From positions 8,060,001 through 8,124,000 of the forward strand of contig JAGUCH010000004.1 of assembly GCA_019096065.1 (NCBI GenBank): DNA of 64,000 nt, written 5' to 3'. Source of the stretch: Paracyclopina nana (lineage: Eukaryota; Arthropoda; Copepoda; Cyclopoida; Cyclopettidae). The notes beneath the pieces were generated by a model that was given only the letters and a program-made list of their open reading frames with translations, was not told where the DNA came from and searched no databases. Shown here one piece after another: positions 27,901 through 36,900 of the stretch (positions within the stretch are counted from its first letter, which is position 1; each line of letters opens with the position of its first letter). Both the position numbers and the translations under genes were made by a program.

Positions 27901-30900
27901 AATAGATCTGAGCTTGAGATCCATTTGCCATGGAATCTCTTTAAAGCACAGGTGCACAGCGGGGGAATTATGAGCAGAAAATGTACCATTATTGTTATCA
28001 TTATCAAACTAGCCTTCGCGGAGCCCACAAAGAGTAATTTGTTGTAGATAAGCCATTAAAACCGATCCGACTCTGGCAATTATCAGCCAACAAAAGGACT
28101 GGCAAAATCCCCACAAAAGGGGTGTCGAACCACACAATTTATGGCTCAATTTGAAACTCTTTCCCCATTTTCGTTTTGTTTAAATCTATGTGCTCTAATC
28201 TGGAATTTTCAATATGAAGCATCATTTCCTTGTGAGAATTATTTTTGTGGAACATATCCATTTGTGAATGATATTTTGGTCATTTTTTGGTGAAATTTTT
28301 GTGAGATGCTCATTTTTCAGAAAATTCCACTTTTTGTGAAATTCCCATTTTTTTGTGAAATTCCCATTTTTTGTGAAATTCCCATTTTTTGTGAAATTCC
28401 CATTTTTTGCGAAATTCCCATTTTTTGTGAAATTCCCATTTCTTGTGAAATTCCCATTTTTTGTTAAATTATGATTATTGTGAAATTTGGAATTTTGTGA
28501 AACTCAGATTTTTGTGATCAATTTTTAGCAAAATTCTATTTTTTGAGTGAAAAATAGATTTTGAAGATTTCTGAAACTATCATTTTGTCAAGTCATGTAA
28601 AGGTTTATTTTTAATTATATCACTTATTTTGCAGGGCTGAGGACGAGGCTGAATTCCGCGAGTTTCTGGAAACTGTGGCTGTGGTATTGTGCTCCGATAT
28701 TGAAATTTCCTCTGATACCTTCCACAGAGCTGCCAAAGGACATGGGGTAAGTCAGAATTAGCAGTACGGTATAATTTTGCAATTGAGGGTGGAAATAATG
28801 CTCGGTGAAGGATCGATTCTATTCACCCTTATACATTTTGAAAAGACGCGTTCAGCTGCATTTTGTCAAAATAATTATTTTTTGAAAAACCAGTCAAAAT
28901 TGCTTGAAAGTGAAGATTATTTATTTGCTCCCTCCTGGTTAGGCTAATTTAGGCCGAAAAATGTGAACAAATCAATTGAATTTGCTTTTTCAGCGTTCAA
29001 TAACAAGCTGAATTGCTTGATATTATGGAGCAGATGAACGGGGCCTAGTGCATTTCTCAAAATGGCATGACTAATTCGCGACACGCTTTCAATTTATTGA
29101 GCGGAATTTTCGCACTTTGAACTATGTTCTTTTAGTTATGCTTTGAAAATTGGAGCGTGCCCCATATATTTTAAAATACTTTTCATACCTAAAATCAATA
29201 CGAAATTATCCCCATTCATTATGATTAAAAAGCAAAAGTAAGCCATCTTCTATCGATTGTTTCACATTTTCTTGCCTAAATTGGCCTAACCATAAAGCAA
29301 CAAATAAATAAAAGTCGCCTTCAAGCAATTTTGAATTATTTTCAAAAGCGACATTTTTACAAAATATGTACCATGAAATGCAGGTGAACGCGGCCTTAAA
29401 TTCATTTGTGGAAAACTAATTTCCCAAGGTGGACTTGAACCATGGGCATGATTTGGTGATTTCTTCGGTAGTAGTTTCCCTTGGCCACGCCCACTGAGCC
29501 ATACTTTGTAATTAGTAGCAACCACAAGAAGTAGGAAGAGTGCACAGTGGGAATGTCATGAAACATTTTCGAGGTTAGCAAAGGTCAAGCTTTGATCTTG
29601 ATTTGCTCAAGAAATCGTGATTTGGGCTTTTGATCTCTCGAAAATGATATTAAGGCTGTGTTCAGCTGCATGTAATGGTCGAAATTTTGGCAAATATCCA
29701 CTGTGGAAAATAATTCAAAATTGCTTGCAAGTGAATTTTATTTATTTGTTAAAACATGGTTAGGCTATTTTTAGCTGGAAAATGTGAACAAATCTTTAGG
29801 AATTAGCTCGAATTTGCTTTTTTGAGCCAAAATGTCACTTTATCTCAATCAGGTGAGCTGGGCCTAAATTTCATTTTCAAATATCATCTTCAGTTAAAAA
29901 AAACCACTTTTTTTCCAATTTCACGCCTTTTTGCCTCAAAGCGGAGGATTGTTTGCCAATTGAAGAAACCATGTGCAAAATTGTTTTAAAAAGTTCATAA
30001 TGCAAATGTCAGCTGACGCGCCGCCGATTTGACGAGAAAACTCAGACTTATCAAATACAGCAAGAAATGTTTCAAATTTTGGCAATTTTCAAATCCATCA
30101 AAAAGCAAATGAGCCGTGAGAATGTTTGGAAAAAAATTGGCAACATATGGAATCTCGCACACACAGACCACTGTGGGAAAATCATCTCTTCAAAACAAAT
30201 GAAGAAATGGGCGTTTTCTGACATTTTTTGGCTCCAAAAAATGCTCTTGAAATTTCCAACAAGTGTAACGAGCCAGATGTTTTCATAGTTGATTTTGGCT
30301 GTTTTATGCACACTTTTGGCCAGTGTGCAGCTTTGTTAGATCCTTGATGGATTTCTAAAATGGACAAGTAAATTAGAGGCCTTATTATTATTACTATTAG
30401 ATTGCTTTTGGCTCAATTGTGATTCTTCCTTTGTTTTTTCTGCATTCTCATTTTTACATGGAATCATGTGAGAACCAAATGCAATTTAACTTAGTATTTT
30501 GGCTGCATAATAAATTTGAACTTTTCTTTTGAAATTGAGCACATTTTGAGAACTGAAATCGTTTAACTCGAAAACTAGATTTCTGAATTTGAGCACTCTT
30601 CTATCTATGAGCGCAACTTTATGGAAGCGCAACTATGTGAGCACAGCTCACTGAGCATAATTGTGTGAGCACTGATTCGTACACAGTACCAAGAGAATTC
30701 TGCTAAGAGTGTTTTGCTATGACCATTATGATCATCAGGGAGTTGCCCACATGGGCTCAATATCATCACCTGTCTTTGATCGCAGCATCGGTTCTTATTT
30801 ACTGACATGGTTGCGATGTCAGGAAATAAGAAGTGATTACTACAGCAAACATGCTATGATCAAAGACGCAGAAGATAATGAGCCATGGAATGGCACTCAA

Positions 30901-33900
30901 TGAGCTGCGATCAAAGAGAGTGAGTGTGCTCAGTGAGTTACGCTCTTAAAACTGTCCTGAGCTTTACTTTCTGAGCACAACTCTCTGAGCACAACTCTCT
31001 GAGCACAACTCTCTGAGCACAACTCTCTGAGCACAACTCTCTGAGCACAACTCTCTGAGCACAACTCTCTGAGCACAACTCTCTGAGCACAACTCTCTGA
31101 GCACAACTCTCTGAGCACAACTCTCTGAGCACAACTCTCTGAGCACAACTCTCTGAGCACAACTCTCTGAGCACAACTCTCTGAGCACAACTCTCTGAGC
31201 AGAACCTATATGAGCAGAACTCTCTGATTACAACTATCTGAGCACAATAATCTGAGCACAACTCTCTGAGCACAATTTCAGAGCACAACTCTCTGAGCAC
31301 GATTTCTGGGCACAACTCTCTGAGCACAACTCTTAAAGCACAACTCTTAAAGCACAACTCTCTGAGCACACCTCTCTGAGCACACCTCTCTGAGCACAAT
31401 TTCTGAGCACTCTCTGAGCTCTCTTAGCTTAATCATCTATCTTCACCTTTCGGAGAGCAACTCTCTGAGCTTAGATCTTTTGGGTGCACTTCTGTGAGTA
31501 CTAATTTCATAGCTCAACTTTCCTTCTGCAACTCTTGAGCACATTTTTTTAGCACTAATCTCTGAGCACAAATCTCAAAGTCTTCTTTTCCTTACAGGTT
31601 CCTGAGCGACTGTATCAGCTTGTAGACCGATCAACGGACGGCTTAGTGACAGCTGACCAAGTGATGGAGTTTATAGCTGGCCTGCAAGCCATAAGGTAAA
31701 CAAGATCTAATTGCACTTTATGAGGTTCTTAGCCACCCATAAATAGCTTCTGATTACTATTTATTCAAAAGATGACTACATGTGATAAGCACCCTGCCAG
31801 ATCCGGCCCACAACAAATGCCCCACAATTTGGGGGCTTTTCATGGCATGTTTGACCAGTGTGGCATTTTTTATCATGGCTCCACATCTGTGGCCTGAAAA
31901 ATTGCGGCACCGTTCATCATCACACATCCCTTTTTATGCTAATGGACGTGAATTAAGATCGATCTTAATTACCCTAGCTTATCTCCCAAAATCTTGGAAA
32001 TTCCAGAGTTTCCATTTTACATCTGGCAATAAAAAGTCAATTCTGGTAGCTCTTTCATGATGAGGCTCTGAAAAATCAATCGGTCATATTTACTACAAAA
32101 TGGATTTCTGATATTTTAGATATCTGGAACATAAATGCTCAGCTATGATAATTCAATTTTATTTGTCATGGAATCTTAATTGGAGCATCAATTTTTTGTG
32201 TGGAACTTCAAATGATTAGTTGAACCACACTAAAGATCAATGGAACCAAAATTTTTGACTTGCGGAACCACATTTTATTAATGGAGCACCAATTTTTATT
32301 TTTGGAACACCTAATTATATTTGTGGAACACCTATTTATAATTGTGGAACACAATTTTTCGTATGTGGAACCACAATTTTCATTAAGGAACCTCAATTTT
32401 TATTTCTGAAAACACAATTTTTTTGTGGAGCCACAATTTTTATTGGTGTAACCACAAAAATTTATTTGTGTAACCACAATTTTATTTGTGTAACCACAAT
32501 TTTATTTGTGTAACCACAATTTGTATAGAGACCTAAATCATAACAATAACATTGACATAGAGTCTTCCACGCGATCTTTATGGGCAAAATTGGTGTGCAG
32601 CCGGAAAAGAAGTAATCATTACCAGAAAGTTCCATTCAGAACTTGTTTGTCTATGGCTTGGCTTTTTCTGTCAGAAATTGTATTTTTGCATAAGATACCA
32701 AAAAATAACACTTTCCTGAGTCAGAATGAGGTACTACTGCAAGCGGATCGTCTGGGGTACAATCTTTTTTTAATTTCGATATTTTCGCTAAATCTTTAAT
32801 TTTTAGCTAGGAGTTAACATCAATTAATATGACCATTCATACCTCTTCTTGTATTTTTTGTTAACTTTGATTTTTCTTAAGAAAAACCAGAATTATGTCT
32901 GCTTTTTTAAGGGTTGTGCACCTGAAAAAAATTGCTCCATTTTGTCAACAAAAAAGTTGTCGCATCCCTTTTCAAACCAGTATTTCCCATATTTTCACAC
33001 TAGATAGCGACAAAATGTTATGATTTGGGTCTCTATAAGTGAAACCATAATTTTTATTTGTGAAACCACAATTTTCATTTGTGTATCCTCAATAGTTGTT
33101 TAAGGAACCACAATTTTTATGGGTGAAACAAGATTTTTTATTTGTCGAACATCAATTTTTATTTGTGGAACCTCATCAAAATTTGTTAAATGAGCCATAA
33201 TTATTGCTTGTGAAACCTCAATTTCTATGTGTGTGACCATAATTTTATTGATGTGAAGCCTTAATTTTCATAGATAATTTTCATAACCATAACTATTCTT
33301 TTGATCCTTTTTCAGTCCTCGCACAGAAATGACAGAAGAAAACCTAAAATGGCTGGAAAACGTGTTCCGCCGCACAGTGGGCGAAAATGGCGAAATCCGG
33401 CTGCAAGACTTTAAAAACATTGTGCATTCCAAAAATGTAAGAAGATCATTATATCAAATAGTTGCCTTAATTCAAGCCTTTTTTTCCTCAGCCATTTTTT
33501 GTTGAACGGGTATTTCACATTTTCGACAAAGATGACAATGGGTCCATTTCATTGCAAGAATTCATCGATGCCATGCACCAATTTGCTGGTCAAAGTCCAG
33601 ATGACAAAATCAAATTTCTGTTCAAAGTTTACGACATTGACGGTAAGCTGGAATTTGTTTCATATTTGCACACTGCAAAGTGATTAACCCGCGCATAATT
33701 CAGTTTTCTATCCACTGCTTGGTTCCACCAGTACAGGGTTGTAAAGTAGTCTCTAACCTGTAAAATGATTTCCCCCTTTTAGGTTATTTTTCGCTTTCTT
33801 CTTTTTGAAAAGCAGCTTTATGTCACATTGGGTAATTTAAGTCACTTTACATCCCTCTGAAAACTTTATAGGACATGAAAATATTTGTTACTTTTCAGCT

Positions 33901-36900
33901 GCTTCCTAGCTTTACTACAGTGCAAAGGGTACATAAACCCACTTTACATCCCTCTGAAATCTTCAGAGTAATAGCAATTACTAATAATTATACTATTTTA
34001 AAAATTGTTCTTTGTTGTGAATGAAGTTAGCATTTATATATATATTGTTGTATCATTTTACAGATCTCGCTTGCTCGGTCACAAAAATTTTATTCGTACT
34101 TGGTTTTATCCTAGTCCTCTTTTTCTTTTGCTTTTCTGCATAAAAATAGATTTATTTTTTTGGTTGGGGGGTCCCATTTTTGTCAATTTTGTTGATTACA
34201 TCAACCTCAAAACCTCAAATTGGCATTATTGTTTGAGTTTCCCATTATTCTCTTTCATCACCGCAAAAAGTCATGTCAACAAAATTAGAAATTATTTTGT
34301 CTTCTCATCATAAAAAGATTAAGAAATGGCCAACCACGTGTTTTTTCCCCCTGCTTTTGTTTACATTTTTAGAGGCATTAAGCAAACATAATCACGTGAT
34401 GAAGAGCCATAACAATTTAAAATATTTGGTTCATTAAATTAAAAAGTCATGGAGCATGGGATATTTAGGACGCTAAAAGTAGCTAGAGAAGAGCTATTGT
34501 GAGAAAATGCCAAAAAGAAAATTTTGTCAAACTTTTAGCTCTGAAATCCAGCTTTGAACAATGTCTAGGTCAAAACAGTAAAATTGGGGCTTTTTACTAC
34601 TAGAAAATGAATTTAATATATATGTTTGTTGGTCAAAATAGCAAAGAAAATCAGGTAGCACCCAACTCAAATTTTCTTTATCTGCATTTCAATCTGGTAG
34701 CCCTTTTACTGGTTACCCCATTTAACTCTGAGAGTCACCAGACAAACAGTACTTTTATAATAGCTCAGCAAAAATTCCATCTGCTCTTTCATCAGGGTTA
34801 CCAGATTGTGTTTTAGGAGAGCTTGTTAAAAATGCCAAAAATAAATCCTTAACTTAACTTTTTTCAAACTGCGAAACAGTGTTACCAGATGTCCCTTTAA
34901 AGCCTGAAACTTTAGAGGTCATGTCAATTGTTAACAGGGCTACCAGATATATGTTAGGCCCAAAATGGTAATAATTAGTAATTGTTTTTGTTGATGAATT
35001 CCGCTGTCCTTGCTCTTACCATTATAAATACAATTACATAGCAATTAATTATTTTGGGAAATGACACTAATTTTGTGACACATTTAATTGGCAGCTCTGG
35101 TTCCCTGTAATGGTTTTCTTTTTCATCATGCCACGAAAAAGTAACAATATCAAATTATGTCTCTGCAGCGTTACCAGAAGATTTTTTACTGCTCTCAGCA
35201 GCTTGTGGTGCAAAATTGAAATGTAGGTTAAATAGATTTTTTTCTCTCTCTTTTTGGCTGACCAAAGTAATGGCTTTTTTATCTATTAATAAACTTCCTC
35301 CCACTGAGTGCAAAAAAATGTGGTCGAATTTTTATGGCTTTTGAAGGTACTGTCAATTCTGAGAGTGAAACCAATAAAAAACCCTTTTTTGCACACAACG
35401 CAAAAAGATTTATGACTTTCCTATAATGGAGCAATTTTCAAGATTGAGCTCCACCCCAAATTGAATTTGGCCCCTTTAAACTCAAAAATCTGTGGATGGA
35501 AGCAATTTCGAAAAAAGCCTCAATTTATGTTCATTTTGCAGGGGATGGGTTAATCCAGGAGAAGGAGTTGCAGCATGTGATGAGAGCCTGCATGGATGAG
35601 AATGGCATGAAGTTTGACGAGGGTGAAGTGGACGAGTTGACCAGAGCATTGTTCCATGATGCCACTGTGGTGTGCAGCACCAGTCCCAACTCCTGTGGCA
35701 TCACCTTCGAGGCCCTCAAGGCTCAGCTGACCAAGCATGATGGCCTGCTCCAGAACCTGTCCATCTCCATCGACAGATGGCTGGTGCCACCCAAGCCCAA
35801 GAAGCCAGCCACTCTGGTGGAGTCTGTGATGTCAAAGGTGCCACATCAATTCTCAGTTCCATACATGAGGAACAACATGGAGTTCATCAGCTTCAGTGTC
35901 TTCTTCATCCTCCTCAACGTGGGACTCTTCGTCTCCAGATTCTACACCTTTTGGCACTTTAAGAACTATGATGGATCCCGCAACTGGTGGATCATCCTGG
36001 CCAGGGCTGGCGGCCAGGCCTTGAACTTCACCTCGATGTTCATCCTGGTGCTCATGCTGAGGCATTGCATTACAAAGCTGCGTGAGCTGGGCCTGTCCGT
36101 GTTCCTGCCCTTGGACAGGCACATCTACTTCCACAAGATCACGGGCAGGCTGATCGTCGTCTACAGCCTCATCCATACGGGAGCGCATCTGGGCAATCTG
36201 TGTAAGTTTGGCACATTTTGAACAGTTTTAGGCAGCCATGTGCAGTGATGTGCAGTACTGTTAAGTATTTATGTAGCAAACTCCAACTGCACATGGCTGC
36301 ATGCGACTGCTCAAAACTGCATCAACTGTTTCTTCCAGATCAAAATGCTCTCTACAACCCGGTGGAGTTTCTGCTTGCTAATGGCATTCAACCTAACCAG
36401 GAGGTCATGTCAAACAACTTTACGGCATTTGATTGGCTTCTAACCGATGGGCCGAAATACTTTGGATTAATTCCGGGATGGGCCAATCCTACAGGTGTTG
36501 TGCTCCTCATTGTCCTTTTGGTCATGTTCATCTGCTCCATGCATTGGGTGCGCAAGGACGGCTACTTTGAGGTAATGGAACAGCGTAACCATTAATCCAT
36601 GCCAACATAACATAGCATAACATGGCTCACCATTGAATCCGGGCATCGGAACATGGCTAGTCTTTAGTACTTAATGATACAGCCATGTTCTATTACAAGT
36701 CACCTATGTTGGGAAATGATGAAAGATGATCAACTAACATGGATCTATGCTAAATATTGCAGATTTTCTACTGGACTCATCTCCTCTTCATTTTCTATTG
36801 GGTGCTGCTAATCCTGCACGCTCCCAACTTTTGGAAGTGGTTTGTCGCCCCCTGCACAATATTCCTAATGGAGAAGGTGTTCAGGTTCTACCGAAGCCTC

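Noticed and set aside
30930-31399. Long minus-strand ORFs with RELCSESCAQRVVL repeats
   Set aside because: They are translations of the perfect 14-bp array and open in more than one frame at once; no start context or domain.
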